Source: Acinetobacter sp. NIPH 2100 (lineage in GTDB: Bacteria > Pseudomonadota > Gammaproteobacteria > Pseudomonadales > Moraxellaceae). From it: a DNA stretch of 64,000 bases. Position numbers and translations under genes: made by a program. The DNA is taken from the NCBI RefSeq assembly GCF_000369805.1, contig NZ_KB850224.1, positions 1,163,924-1,227,923 on the forward strand, written 5' to 3'. Positions 50,007-59,378 of the stretch are shown here, piece after piece. The notes beneath the pieces are model-generated. The model saw nothing but the letters and a program-made list of their open reading frames with translations. It had not been told where the DNA came from and ran no database searches. Numbering within the stretch: position 1 is the stretch's first letter; each line of letters opens with the position of its first letter.

Positions 50007-51371
50007 TTAGCTATTCATTACAGCAATCAGTTCAATACTAATATCTTGGAAGCCAGCAGGCACATAGATACAGATGGATTCTGACTCAAGCATACGTTGA
50101 TAAAGTTCGTGATGTGGTTCAATCTCAAAATAGCTCACACCTGAACGCACTGGAATAGCTGTCGGCACTTGCATTAAATGATGAAGCGGAACAGCTGGAA
50201 GTGCTGCAATTACACGTTGTTCCACATCAATGGTACTACCCACTTTAAAACGTAATGGAACGATCTGGATCAGTTCGTGAGTTTGCATCATGCTGCTTGA
50301 AACAGCCACGTAAAGACGCGTATCGCGAGTAATCTTATCGGACTCGAGACTACCCACCCAATAAGAAGGTCGAATTTCTTTCAAGGCAATACTGAAATAG
50401 CGACTTGAAATAATGGTATCTAATAAATCTCTTAGAATCAGATCAAGCTGCTGAAAACTGTCTTGTAATTGGTGATGTTTATAGTGAGGTAAATGATCAA
50501 CATCATACGCCGTAGAGAAGGTCAGTAATGATCCTGTTAAACGTAACAATTCTGAGAATAAACGTTCTGGGTGAATCAATGGATACTGCAGCAGGTGGTT
50601 CAAGCCCGCATAAGCCGTATTTAAAGCATTAATCAGCCAGAAGGAAACGATATCACCCGAACGGAACTCAATTAATTTCTGTTCATTTTCACGATTATTG
50701 CTTTGAATGGTTTTAATTTTTGCCTTAATCACGTTAAGCGTACGCTTTAAGTTATTAATTAAAGATTCCGAAGCTGCAATATGTAAGATGGGCGGAATAA
50801 ATTTATTGTCTAGTTCAAAATGGCCTGAGCTTTGACGTTTAATTTTACCGACTGGGATATATAAAAAGCCATCTAGGTTTTGACTGGGTTGAATATGCTG
50901 TTCTAATAATTTGAATTCGGCACGACGACGTAACAGATTCAGCTCAGCAGGACTGGCATCGGTAAACAGATCATGCGTTTCTGTCAAATAATTATGATAA
51001 CGGCTAGACACTGAACGTGTTTCATCGGCAATATTTTTCTTATTGGCCTGCAATATTGGCAGGGCCAAATAAACTGTCATTTCACCTTGTAGATTTAAAT
51101 CATCTAACAATAATGGCTCAGGTAACAGGTCTTGCGCAGGCGCATGATAAATTTCACCATCTTGCCAAATAATTTCAACTTCTTGCAAAGCCAAAATATG
51201 GGTAGAAAGCTGAACTTCATCAAATTTTAATTTCTGTACGCCGTAAGCATGAGGGATCATCGCTCGAATGGTGTGATTTAAGCGTTGTTCATGGTAGGTA
51301 TCTTGAATCTGGAAATGCTGAGGACGTAAAAATAAGCCTTCACCCCAAAGAATCTTTTCTGCTTTAAACAT
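50007..51371 (-). CDS. tssK: TssK, T6SS baseplate component
   Basis: This 454-residue protein of the TssK/VasE (DUF876) family has an N-terminal Ile-Leu-Trp-Gly-Glu-Gly-Leu-Phe-Leu-Arg-Pro-Gln-His-Phe-Gln, the family signature. The length is normal. TssK links the baseplate wedge TssFG to the TssJLM membrane complex and acts on the cytoplasmic side. It is 16 bases after tssA and ten before tssL on the minus strand. Confidence 0.95.
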   Translation of the reverse strand: MFKAEKILWGEGLFLRPQHFQIQDTYHEQRLNHTIRAMIPHAYGVQKLKFDEVQLSTHILALQEVEIIWQDGEIYHAPAQDLLPEPLLLDDLNLQGEMTVYLALPILQANKKNIADETRSVSSRYHNYLTETHDLFTDASPAELNLLRRRAEFKLLEQHIQPSQNLDGFLYIPVGKIKRQSSGHFELDNKFIPPILHIAASESLINNLKRTLNVIKAKIKTIQSNNRENEQKLIEFRSGDIVSFWLINALNTAYAGLNHLLQYPLIHPERLFSELLRLTGSLLTFSTAYDVDHLPHYKHHQLQDSFQQLDLILRDLLDTIISSRYFSIALKEIRPSYWVGSLESDKITRDTRLYVAVSSSMMQTHELIQIVPLRFKVGSTIDVEQRVIAALPAVPLHHLMQVPTAIPVRSGVSYFEIEPHHELYQRMLESESICIYVPAGFQDISIELIAVMNS

Positions 51372-51387
51372 ATTTATTTACCAACAA

Positions 51388-52485
51388 TTATTCATATTCA
51401 TTCTTTGGCTGAACACCAAGAGTGTCCTGTAGCATTTGTAAAGGATGTTCTTCCTTAATGACCTGAGTCAACCATTCATGTAGCGGCATTTGACTCCATT
51501 TAATGGTTTTTTGCAGCATATAGCTGACAGGACTATGTGGTTCATTTTTCTGAAAATAAGTGGCAATTTCTTGCAGTACACGCATTGCCTGTTCGCGATT
51601 TTCAACATGTGATTGAACTTGTGGCTGAAAAGACAGCTGGTTTTGAGGTGCAGAAGATTGTGTCGTCACGGGTTGTACCATCGGCGTTGTCGATGTTTCG
51701 ACTTCTGTAATGACTGCTTGAGTTGTTTGCTCAAACAAATCGGTCTTATAAATCTTTTTCAGCGTGATATGAATGGTGTCTAAACCTGAATCGATCGCGG
51801 CAAAACTTGGTGAATCCAAGCCGAGTAGGCCATCTAAAACCTGCTTGAGTGTCGCCCATTGTTGCAAGATTTCATTAAAGTTTTGATAATTTTGACGTTG
51901 AAAAGATTTATCGGTATTCGCTAAAGCCTGTTCAAACTGCTCTAATTCTGTTGGGCTGTTTGATCCTTCATAATCATCACTCTGTTTACGGCGAACGTTC
52001 TCATGATAGAGGAAGTTGTCATAGTCAAGTAAGTGATAAAAAGGAGCTTGGTTCATCAATGAGACTTTTTTGATGAGCAGCGGCAGTTGATTGATCAGAC
52101 CTTGTAATAAACCAATACGTTGGTCCAGATCATCATCTTCGACCTCGGGGTGTAGCGTAAGCCAATATTGTTCTAATATGCGATGACTTAACTCAAGACT
52201 TTTGGCAACACCTTCAAATCCATAAAGATTTGCCCAAGCTTCTGACAGCCAAGTGAGCAAGCGGATATCTTTACTTTTTGATTGAAGTAGATCAATCGAT
52301 GTGGCTGCGACAAAATCCCAGTCAGCCTGTTTAGGTTCGGTGACCCAATCGCCTTGATCAAGCAGTACATCATCTTGGGTTTTTGCTTTTTTAATAGCAT
52401 GAAACTCATTTGAGAATGAGTAATCTTCACCGCAAGGTGACTGCTCATTGATCGGCGTTAATAAAGATAAAATATCCATATGCAT
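51388..52485 (-). CDS. tssA: TssA, T6SS assembly protein
   Basis: This 365-residue protein starts with an ImpA N-terminal domain. Residues soon after the start read Leu-Thr-Pro-Ile-Asn-Glu-Gln-Ser-Pro-Cys-Gly-Glu-Asp, the TssA signature. A Trp-Leu-Ser-Glu-Ala-Trp motif lies near residue 83. A Gln/Thr-rich linker follows, then a C-terminal domain with Pro-x-Ser-Pro-Val-Ser-Tyr. The start could be ATG at 52485 or 52479, or a GTG at 52488; the conserved part begins after all three. TssA caps and primes the sheath and tube. Confidence 0.92.
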   Translation of the reverse strand: MHMDILSLLTPINEQSPCGEDYSFSNEFHAIKKAKTQDDVLLDQGDWVTEPKQADWDFVAATSIDLLQSKSKDIRLLTWLSEAWANLYGFEGVAKSLELSHRILEQYWLTLHPEVEDDDLDQRIGLLQGLINQLPLLIKKVSLMNQAPFYHLLDYDNFLYHENVRRKQSDDYEGSNSPTELEQFEQALANTDKSFQRQNYQNFNEILQQWATLKQVLDGLLGLDSPSFAAIDSGLDTIHITLKKIYKTDLFEQTTQAVITEVETSTTPMVQPVTTQSSAPQNQLSFQPQVQSHVENREQAMRVLQEIATYFQKNEPHSPVSYMLQKTIKWSQMPLHEWLTQVIKEEHPLQMLQDTLGVQPKNEYE

Positions 52486-52511
52486 CACAAATTTGGCTCA
52501 ATCTTAAAAAT

Positions 52512-55178
52512 TTAAACTTCAGCTTTGGCTTTTTTAGTTGAACGTTTTTTAGTTGCTTTTTCTACCGGATCTAATTGATAGGTGATTTCATCATCTTTGG
52601 TATCAATCACAATCAGCTTCGGTAATTTATGCTCAGCTAACGCAACTAAAATTTCAGTTGCCAAAGCAGGCAAGACGGTAGAGTTGAGAATGTTGTCTAC
52701 ATTCCGCGCACCACTATCCACTTCAGTACAACGGCTTAATAACAATTCGATTAAATCATCTGAATATTGAACCTTGGTTGCGTATTGCTTTTCAATACGA
52801 GCCACGATTTTCCCAAGCTTATGCTTGATGATACGAACCAGAAGTTCATCATGCAGTGGGAAATAAGGCACGATACGCATACGACCAATAAATGCAGGTT
52901 TAAATTGTTTATATAAACTTGGTTTTAGATGTTCGATTAAATCTTCTGCATGTGGCCAATCTTCTACAGGTTGATTTAAACACGCCTGCATAATTGCACT
53001 TGAACCTGTATTTGAGGTCAATAAGATGGTGGTGTTTTTGAAGTCAATCACACGACCTTCACCATCTTCGAGCATGCCTTTATCAAACACTTGATAGAAC
53101 AATTCTTGCACATCGCTATGCGCTTTTTCGATTTCATCTAACAGCACGACACTATAAGGATTGCGACGAACGGCCTCTGTCAGAACACCACCTTGACCAT
53201 ACCCAACATAGCCTGGAGGAGCACCTTTTAATGAAGAAACGGTATGTGCTTCCTGATATTCAGACATATTGATGGTAATGAGATGTTGTTCGCCGCCGTA
53301 AAGTTCATTGGCTAAGGCAAGGGCAGTTTCTGTTTTACCCACACCACTTGGACCAATCAGAATGAATACGCCTTGAGGCTTATTCGGATCTTCTAACTTG
53401 GCTTTGGAGGTTTTAATGCCTTGAACCAATTGGGCAAGTGCATAATCTTGCCCCATGACGCGTTCACCCAGTTTATCTTCAAGCGTTAGAATTTGTTTGA
53501 TTTCATCATTGACCATATTTCCAACAGGAATACCAGTCCAGTCTGAAATAATTTCATTGACGATTTGCGCATTAACACGTTCAAACACCAAAGGCATTTG
53601 ACCCTGTAATTGTGCCAACTCTGCTCTTAGCGAGGCAATCTGTGCTTTATTATCCGTTTCAGTTTGCGTATTCAACTGCTGAATCTGTTTAACTAAGCCA
53701 AGCTCTTGTTGCCATTTAGTTTCAGTTTCCTGAATTTCTGTTTCTAGGCTTGAGAGCTGTTGATTAAGATCATCTAGGCGTTGGTGGTGAACAGGGAACT
53801 GTTGATGCTCATGCGTGAGGATCTGATGTTCTAATTTCAGATTATGCTGTTGTGCTTTCAGCTGATCTAAAATAACAGGTTGCGCATTTTGAGTCAGTGC
53901 AACACGGGCTGAAGCGGTATCCAATACACTCACGGCCTTATCTGGAAGTTGACGACCGCTAATGTAACGATGCGAGGCTTGAACGGCAGTAATAATTGCT
54001 TGGTCATCAATATGCAAATTGAAATGACTTTGCATCACAGGAATCATGGCACGCAACATATCAATTGCCACTTCTTCTGTCGGTTCTTCAATCTTAACCA
54101 CCTGAAAGCGACGGCTGAGTGCTGCATCTTTTTCAAAGTATTGTTTATATTCGGCCCAAGTAGTCGCGGCAATGGTTCTTAATTCACCACGTGCCAATGC
54201 GGGTTTGAGTAAGTTAGCGGCATCATTTTGTCCAGCTTGACCACCCGCGCCAATCAAGGTGTGTGCTTCATCAATAAACAGGATAATAGGATGAGCCGAT
54301 GCTTGAACTTCTTGAATGACTTGTTTTAAACGGTTTTCAAATTCACCTTTAACGCTTGCACCTGCTTGTAACAGGCCCATATCCAATACGTGCAACTGCA
54401 CATTTTTGAGTGCTTCAGGGACTAGGCCTTGAGCAATTTTTAATGCAAGGCCTTCAACCACTGCAGTTTTACCCACGCCAGGCTCGCCCGTCAAAATTGG
54501 ATTGTTCTGACGACGACGCATCAAAATATCCAGCATCAGACGAATTTCAAACTCGCGACCAATCACTGGATCAATACCACCATTCTTGGCTTTCTCAGTC
54601 AGGTTAATGGTGTATTGGTCGAGGGCAGGTGTTTTTGCGGCAGTAATCGTTGATTGAATCTCGGTGGGTTCTACTGCTGAAGCAGTTGTATTTTCTGCCT
54701 CTGGTTGTTCACTGCTTTTCCCACAAATATCGAGAAACTTATGTTTCATGGTATCGATTGGGAAAAGCTCAAATAAACTTGATGCTCTAAATGCAATTTG
54801 TTGTAAATCGGGAGCAGTTAACAAAGCAATCAATAAATGACTACTGCGAATTAAAGGCGTTTGTTCCGCTGAGGCAAGCAACCATGCCTGTTCGAATAAT
54901 CGAACAATTGATTTTGCAAAGATCGGAGTACGGGTATTTCCCTTAGGTAAAGAAGCGATTGTTTCTTTTAAATCAGTAATTAACGCATCTGGAGAGATAT
55001 TATTTTTTTTTAATAAAATATGTAAATCATTGACTGTATTTTGATTTAATAATTCAACGAATAGATGTTCAATTTCAATCTCATAATTCAATTGGTTAAT
55101 ACAGAAATTTGCAGATTTTTCTAATGCAGTACGAGTAGGAGGTGATAGTTTTGTGATTAAAACCTTTAAGTTACTCAT
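52512..55178 (-). CDS. tssH: TssH/ClpV, T6SS sheath-recycling AAA+ ATPase
   Basis: This 888-residue Clp-family ATPase has an N-terminal Clp_N domain (about residues 1-150). The first AAA domain has Walker A Gly-Glu-Pro-Gly-Val-Gly-Lys-Thr and Walker B Leu-Phe-Ile-Asp-Glu-Ala. A coiled-coil middle region (about 430-530) and a second AAA domain with Gly-Pro-Ser-Gly-Val-Gly-Lys-Thr and Val-Leu-Leu-Asp-Glu-Ile-Glu follow, then a Lys-rich C-terminus. It disassembles contracted TssBC sheaths. It is first in the minus operon, divergent from the asaA-like gene. Confidence 0.95.
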   Translation of the reverse strand: MSNLKVLITKLSPPTRTALEKSANFCINQLNYEIEIEHLFVELLNQNTVNDLHILLKKNNISPDALITDLKETIASLPKGNTRTPIFAKSIVRLFEQAWLLASAEQTPLIRSSHLLIALLTAPDLQQIAFRASSLFELFPIDTMKHKFLDICGKSSEQPEAENTTASAVEPTEIQSTITAAKTPALDQYTINLTEKAKNGGIDPVIGREFEIRLMLDILMRRRQNNPILTGEPGVGKTAVVEGLALKIAQGLVPEALKNVQLHVLDMGLLQAGASVKGEFENRLKQVIQEVQASAHPIILFIDEAHTLIGAGGQAGQNDAANLLKPALARGELRTIAATTWAEYKQYFEKDAALSRRFQVVKIEEPTEEVAIDMLRAMIPVMQSHFNLHIDDQAIITAVQASHRYISGRQLPDKAVSVLDTASARVALTQNAQPVILDQLKAQQHNLKLEHQILTHEHQQFPVHHQRLDDLNQQLSSLETEIQETETKWQQELGLVKQIQQLNTQTETDNKAQIASLRAELAQLQGQMPLVFERVNAQIVNEIISDWTGIPVGNMVNDEIKQILTLEDKLGERVMGQDYALAQLVQGIKTSKAKLEDPNKPQGVFILIGPSGVGKTETALALANELYGGEQHLITINMSEYQEAHTVSSLKGAPPGYVGYGQGGVLTEAVRRNPYSVVLLDEIEKAHSDVQELFYQVFDKGMLEDGEGRVIDFKNTTILLTSNTGSSAIMQACLNQPVEDWPHAEDLIEHLKPSLYKQFKPAFIGRMRIVPYFPLHDELLVRIIKHKLGKIVARIEKQYATKVQYSDDLIELLLSRCTEVDSGARNVDNILNSTVLPALATEILVALAEHKLPKLIVIDTKDDEITYQLDPVEKATKKRSTKKAKAEV

Positions 55179-55420
55179 TTATTACTCACAATAATTTTTA
55201 AATACCAAGTCCTATTCGCGAAGTTCTAACTTGATATGGTTGTTTTTGCTAGAAATATTTTTTGAATAAAATCAAAAACTTAATATAACTCTACACGAGT
55301 ATACAGATTATTCTACAACAAAAAATGTCACTTTTAAACAAAAATTGCACGGGATTAAAGTTTTTTTTTACAAGAATGTCTGTCATGAAAATTTAATAAT
55401 GTTAATAAACGTAACTAGTA

Positions 55421-55450
55421 TTGACTTTGTATGTGTTTTTTTTGTTAAAT
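55421..55450 (+). promoter_or_regulatory. probable sigma-70 promoter of the plus-strand T6SS operon
   Basis: TTGACT (55421-55426) and TTAAAT (55445-55450) are separated by 18 bases, about 100 bases before the asaA-like start. The whole 373-base divergent gap (55179-55551) is very AT-rich and should also contain the tssH promoter on the other strand, which I cannot place. Such AT-rich DNA is a usual target of H-NS-type silencing. Confidence 0.5.
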
Positions 55451-55551
55451 TCGCGGAAATGATGTAAATGTACAAAAATTGACGAGTAAGAGGGTTTTTT
55501 AACAATAATTGTCAGCTCTTCAATTATAAGTTAAATAATACGAGGCATATT

Positions 55552-56259
55552 TTGAAAAAAGGTATTGTAATTTCAATTCTTTGTATAACAGCGAGTTTAA
55601 TAGGTAATTCAGTTTATGCTGATGATAAAGAAATAAAACCAATTAAATTAAAAAGTAAATGCATAAAACAATATCCGTTGGCTGCAAACCAAACGGATCA
55701 TGCTTTATTGGATCTTTATCAACAAGCTTGTGATAAAGATAATGCTTCACGTCTAAATGATTTATTGGCCCAAGCCGCAATGCGTATGTATGAATTAAAG
55801 CAACCGATGAATGCTTTAAAACTGGCAACGCAATTACAAGAGCAAAACGTACGTGGCGCAACTTTAACGGATGTTACTTTTTTAGCCAGTGTTGAAGTGG
55901 CCAATGAAGCATTACAGCACATGCGTTCAAGTGAAATGCGTTATTTGAGTAATGAACTCACGTATCCACCAGCAAAACAGCTGAGTGACAGTATCCGTGC
56001 TGCTGTACCTGCCCCAGACACCTCAACCAGTAAGGCAATCACTGACGAGTCAGTGAAGAAAGAAGTTCGAAATACTTCAACCAATAACACAACGCGACGT
56101 ACAACAAACAGAAAAGTACGTACAACACAACCGACACGTAGTACTGTAAATCAGACAACTGCACCCGCTAAACGTCAGACGGCGGTAGCACCGACAGTTA
56201 CTAAACAACCAAATACTGTTCAAAAGACAGGTTCGAATCCATTCGATTCGTTGAAATAA
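55552..56259 (+). CDS. asaA: AsaA-like periplasmic T6SS accessory protein
   Basis: This 235-residue protein has a clear signal peptide (Lys-Lys start, cleavage after Ser-Val-Tyr-Ala at about residue 23) and a helical domain to about residue 150. A Thr/Arg/Pro-rich low-complexity tail ends Asn-Pro-Phe-Asp-Ser-Leu-Lys. The start is TTG at 55552, supported by GAGG at 55542-55545 and by the signal peptide beginning right there. Its place directly before tssB matches AsaA, an Acinetobacter periplasmic protein reported to aid the TssM complex. Identity is by position and features. Confidence 0.8.
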   Translation: MKKGIVISILCITASLIGNSVYADDKEIKPIKLKSKCIKQYPLAANQTDHALLDLYQQACDKDNASRLNDLLAQAAMRMYELKQPMNALKLATQLQEQNVRGATLTDVTFLASVEVANEALQHMRSSEMRYLSNELTYPPAKQLSDSIRAAVPAPDTSTSKAITDESVKKEVRNTSTNNTTRRTTNRKVRTTQPTRSTVNQTTAPAKRQTAVAPTVTKQPNTVQKTGSNPFDSLK

Positions 56260-56278
56260 TAATCAAGGGTGAAAAGTT

Positions 56279-56782
56279 ATGGCAAAGAGAGAAAGCGTAC
56301 AGAAAAAACTGCAACGCATACGTCCGCCTCGTGTACAACTGACATACGATGTCGAAGTTGGTGATGGTAAAGAGTCAAAAGAACTCCCTTTTGTTGTTGG
56401 TGTAATGGGTGATTTCTCAGCTGCATCTGAGTTGGAAAAAACCAAATTAAAAGACAAAAAGTTCATCAATGTCGATTTAGATAATATTGATGAAGTGATG
56501 GAATCTTTGGCACCGCGTGCAGCTTTCCAAGTTGAAAATACCTTGACGGAAGAAGGCGGACGCATGTCTGTTGATTTAACGTTTAACTCAATGGAAGATT
56601 TCCGTCCTGAACAAGTGGTTCAGCAAGTTGATCCATTACGTAAACTGGTTGCAGCGCGTGAACGTTTGACTGATTTGCGTAATAAAATTTCAAACAGCGA
56701 ACGTTTAGAAGATTTGCTGGATGAAGTATTAAAAAATACCGATCAAGTTCGTCAATTGAGTGCGGAGGCTGAAAATGAGTAA
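56279..56782 (+). CDS. tssB: TssB (VipA), T6SS contractile sheath small subunit
   Basis: This 167-residue protein begins with a Lys/Arg-rich stretch, then Arg-Pro-Pro-Arg-Val-Gln-Leu-Thr-Tyr-Asp-Val-Glu and Leu-Pro-Phe-Val-Val-Gly-Val-Met-Gly-Asp-Phe, the TssB signatures. It interlocks with TssC to form the sheath. It lies 19 bases after the asaA-like gene and overlaps tssC by eight bases. Confidence 0.96.
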   Translation: MAKRESVQKKLQRIRPPRVQLTYDVEVGDGKESKELPFVVGVMGDFSAASELEKTKLKDKKFINVDLDNIDEVMESLAPRAAFQVENTLTEEGGRMSVDLTFNSMEDFRPEQVVQQVDPLRKLVAARERLTDLRNKISNSERLEDLLDEVLKNTDQVRQLSAEAENE

Positions 56783-58256
56783 TTTACAAGCAGCCGCAGC
56801 AGCAAGTGTAGAAGCTGAATCAGCAAATTTGCTGGATTCAATTGTTGAGCAAAGTCGCATTGCACGTAATGACGATGAGCATGTTCGTGCAAAAAGTTTG
56901 ATTGGTGAGCTAGCAAAAGAAGTTATGGCCGGAACGATTACAGTTTCTGAAAACATGACTTTGTCGATTGATAAGCGTATTGCTGAAATTGATGCGCTCA
57001 TTTCAAATCAATTGAGCGAAATTATACATCACGAACAATTTCAAAAAATCGAATCAACTTGGCGTGGACTTTACTATTTCTGCCAAGAAACACCATCTAA
57101 CTCAATGATCAAAATTCGTATGTTAAATACGACTAAAAAAGAGTTGGTGAAAGACTTCCAAGGCGCAACTGATTTTGATCAAAGCACCTTGTTTAAAAAG
57201 ATTTATGAAGAAGAATACGGTTCATTCGGTGGTGCACCATATGCAGCTTTGATTGGTGATTTCGAGTTTGATCGTACACCATCAGATATGTATTTATTGG
57301 AGCAGATCTCTCATGTTGCTGCAGCAGCACATGCGCCATTTGTTTCAGCAGCAAGCCCAAGCATTTTAGGTCTTGAATCGTTTACGGATATTGACCGTCC
57401 ACGTGATGTTTCAAAAATCTTTGAAACAGCAGAATACGTACAATGGCGCTCTTTCCGTGACAGCGAAGACTCTCGCTATGTTGCATTGACCATGCCACAC
57501 GTTTTAGGTCGTTTACCGTATCACCCGAAAGAAGGGACTGCGACTGAAGGTTTCAACTTCATCGAAGATGTCTCGGGTGAAAACCACGATGATTATTTGT
57601 GGATGAATGCGGCATATGCATTTGGTACCCGTTTAACCAACGCATTTGATATGCATGGTTGGTGTGCTGCGATTCGTGGTGTTGAGGGTGGTGGTTTAGT
57701 TGAAGGCTTGCCAGTACATACATTTAAAACTTCGGATGGTGAAGTTGTATTTAAGTGTCCAACTGAAATTGCAATTACAGACCGTCGTGAAAAAGAACTC
57801 AGTGATCTTGGTTTTATCCCATTAGTTCACTGTAAAAATACCGATTACGCTGCTTTCTTTGGTGCTCAATCTGCACAAAAACCGAAGAAATATGACAGTG
57901 ATACGGCGAATGCGAACTCAGCACTTTCAAGTCAAATCCAATACATCATGGCGGTATCGCGCATTGCTCATTATTTGAAAGCAATGATGCGTGACAAAGT
58001 GGGTAGTTTTGCATCTGCAGGCAATGTTGAAGCATTTTTAAATGAATGGCTTTCTCAATATGTCTTGCTAGATGATGGTGCATCTCAAGAAGCAAAAGCA
58101 CAATATCCGCTTCGTGAGGCATCTGTAAAAGTTGTAGAAGATCCAGCTCAACCGGGTCACTACAAGTCTGTGGTTTTCTTAAGACCGCATTTCCAGCTGG
58201 ACGAGTTGTCTGTTTCTTTACGACTCGTGACTGAACTACCTCAGTCCTCAAATTAA
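56775..58256 (+). CDS. tssC: TssC (VipB), T6SS contractile sheath large subunit
   Basis: This 493-residue sheath protein contains Thr-Trp-Arg-Gly-Leu-Tyr-Tyr (about residue 95) and Ala-Ala-His-Ala-Pro-Phe-Val-Ser-Ala-Ala (about 190), both typical of the EvpB/VipB family. The C-terminal Arg-Pro-His-Phe-Gln-Leu-Asp-Glu-Leu segment is also typical. The ATG at 56775 overlaps the tssB end by eight bases. An earlier in-frame start at 56760 would only add five residues inside tssB. Confidence 0.96.
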   Translation: MSNLQAAAAASVEAESANLLDSIVEQSRIARNDDEHVRAKSLIGELAKEVMAGTITVSENMTLSIDKRIAEIDALISNQLSEIIHHEQFQKIESTWRGLYYFCQETPSNSMIKIRMLNTTKKELVKDFQGATDFDQSTLFKKIYEEEYGSFGGAPYAALIGDFEFDRTPSDMYLLEQISHVAAAAHAPFVSAASPSILGLESFTDIDRPRDVSKIFETAEYVQWRSFRDSEDSRYVALTMPHVLGRLPYHPKEGTATEGFNFIEDVSGENHDDYLWMNAAYAFGTRLTNAFDMHGWCAAIRGVEGGGLVEGLPVHTFKTSDGEVVFKCPTEIAITDRREKELSDLGFIPLVHCKNTDYAAFFGAQSAQKPKKYDSDTANANSALSSQIQYIMAVSRIAHYLKAMMRDKVGSFASAGNVEAFLNEWLSQYVLLDDGASQEAKAQYPLREASVKVVEDPAQPGHYKSVVFLRPHFQLDELSVSLRLVTELPQSSN

Positions 58257-58307
58257 TAATGAGATCAGCTAGATAATAACTTTAAATAAAATAGAGGTAA
58301 ATTTTAA

Positions 58308-58811
58308 ATGAAAGATATATATGTTGAGTTTCGTGGTAAGTACAAGGTAGACGGAGAATCTCGCGATTCTGAACACAAAGGTTGGCTTGAAGTTAACTCT
58401 TGGGCTCATAACATTCGTCAACCAAAATCTGCGACTTCAAGTAGCGTTGGTGGCCACACTGCTGAACGTGTTGAACACTCAGACATGATTTTCGTTAAAG
58501 ATTTGGATGCAACGAGTCCAAAACTTTGGGAAGCTTGTTCTGCGGGTTATACATTTGACGAAGTACAAATCGATTATTACCGTGCAAATGGTGACAAGCG
58601 TATCAAGTACTTACAAATCAAATTAAAACACGTGCTTGTATCTAGCGTTACACCAACTGTAAATGAAGAAGGTGTACCAACAGAAACATTTGGTTTGAAA
58701 TACGCTGCTGTTGAGTGGACTTATAACCAACAAGACATTAACGGTACTGCGAAAGGTGCTGTTACTAAGAAATGGTCACTTTCTAATAACACAGCTTCAT
58801 ACGCTGCGTAA
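58308..58811 (+). CDS. hcp: Hcp (TssD), T6SS inner tube protein
   Basis: This 167-residue protein starts Met-Lys-Asp-Ile-Tyr-Val-Glu-Phe and has the Gly-Trp-Leu-Glu-Val-Asn-Ser-Trp segment (residues 25-32) of Hcp. It forms hexameric rings that stack as the expelled tube. AGAGG precedes the ATG. A strong terminator directly behind it separates it from tssE, which fits the high abundance Hcp needs. Confidence 0.96.
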   Translation: MKDIYVEFRGKYKVDGESRDSEHKGWLEVNSWAHNIRQPKSATSSSVGGHTAERVEHSDMIFVKDLDATSPKLWEACSAGYTFDEVQIDYYRANGDKRIKYLQIKLKHVLVSSVTPTVNEEGVPTETFGLKYAAVEWTYNQQDINGTAKGAVTKKWSLSNNTASYAA

Positions 58812-58829
58812 TTGGTATTGTGATTTTCT

Positions 58830-58867
58830 AATAGAGGTTAATAGTTGCCTATTAGCCTCTATTTTTT
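58830..58867 (+). terminator. strong intrinsic terminator after hcp, inside the T6SS operon
   Basis: A 15-bp stem with one wobble pair (58830-58844 with 58849-58863) and a 4-base loop is followed by a run of T to 58867. It starts 18 bases after the hcp stop and ends 22 bases before the tssE ATG. It should end most transcripts after asaA-tssB-tssC-hcp, with read-through to tssE onward. Confidence 0.88.
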
Positions 58868-58889
58868 CCAAGTTTTTGTTCTTATAAAA

Positions 58890-59366
58890 ATGAATTTAGA
58901 TCATTTATATCCATACGGATTCAGATCAACATTATTTGATCGTTTAGTACCAGAGCAAGAAGATTATTTAAGAGGGATGTCGATTCAGCAATTACGAGAG
59001 TCCGTTGCTCATGATTTGGAAGACTTGCTGAATAGTCGAATTGCACAGTTTGACCGAGATATGGATGAATTCCCACTGGCAAAAAAATCGATTTTGCAGT
59101 TTGGAATCATTGATTTTGTTGGCTTGTCTACCGCCAACCCACTCGATCGGGACAAGATTTGTCAGTCGATCGAACAGTCTATTGCAGCGCATGAACCAAG
59201 ATTGCGGCAGATCAAAGTTGAGATGCTCTTGGACGGCCATAATATGGGATCGCTGTGTTTAAGTATTCAGGCTTACTTAAATATTCACCCACTCTATGAA
59301 CCTGTTTTTTTTGACGCTTTACTCAAACCAACAACACAACAATATGTTATTTCTGCCAGAACTTAG
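58890..59366 (+). CDS. tssE: TssE, T6SS baseplate gp25-like protein
   Basis: This 158-residue protein of the gp25/lysozyme-like family has Thr-Leu-Phe-Asp-Arg-Leu near the N-terminus and Ser-Ile-Gln-Gln-Leu-Arg-Glu-Ser-Val-Ala-His-Asp-Leu-Glu-Asp-Leu-Leu-Asn-Ser-Arg (about residues 30-50), the TssE core. The ATG at 58890 is chosen. A longer in-frame start at 58845 would put the start codon in the loop of the terminator. It forms the baseplate hub with TssF, TssG and TssK. Confidence 0.94.
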   Translation: MNLDHLYPYGFRSTLFDRLVPEQEDYLRGMSIQQLRESVAHDLEDLLNSRIAQFDRDMDEFPLAKKSILQFGIIDFVGLSTANPLDRDKICQSIEQSIAAHEPRLRQIKVEMLLDGHNMGSLCLSIQAYLNIHPLYEPVFFDALLKPTTQQYVISART

Positions 59367-59378
59367 TGTGAGCGAACT

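Noticed and set aside
58845..58889. Longer N-terminus for TssE
   Set aside because: Its start codon would fall in the loop of the terminator after hcp, and the added residues are not like the TssE family.
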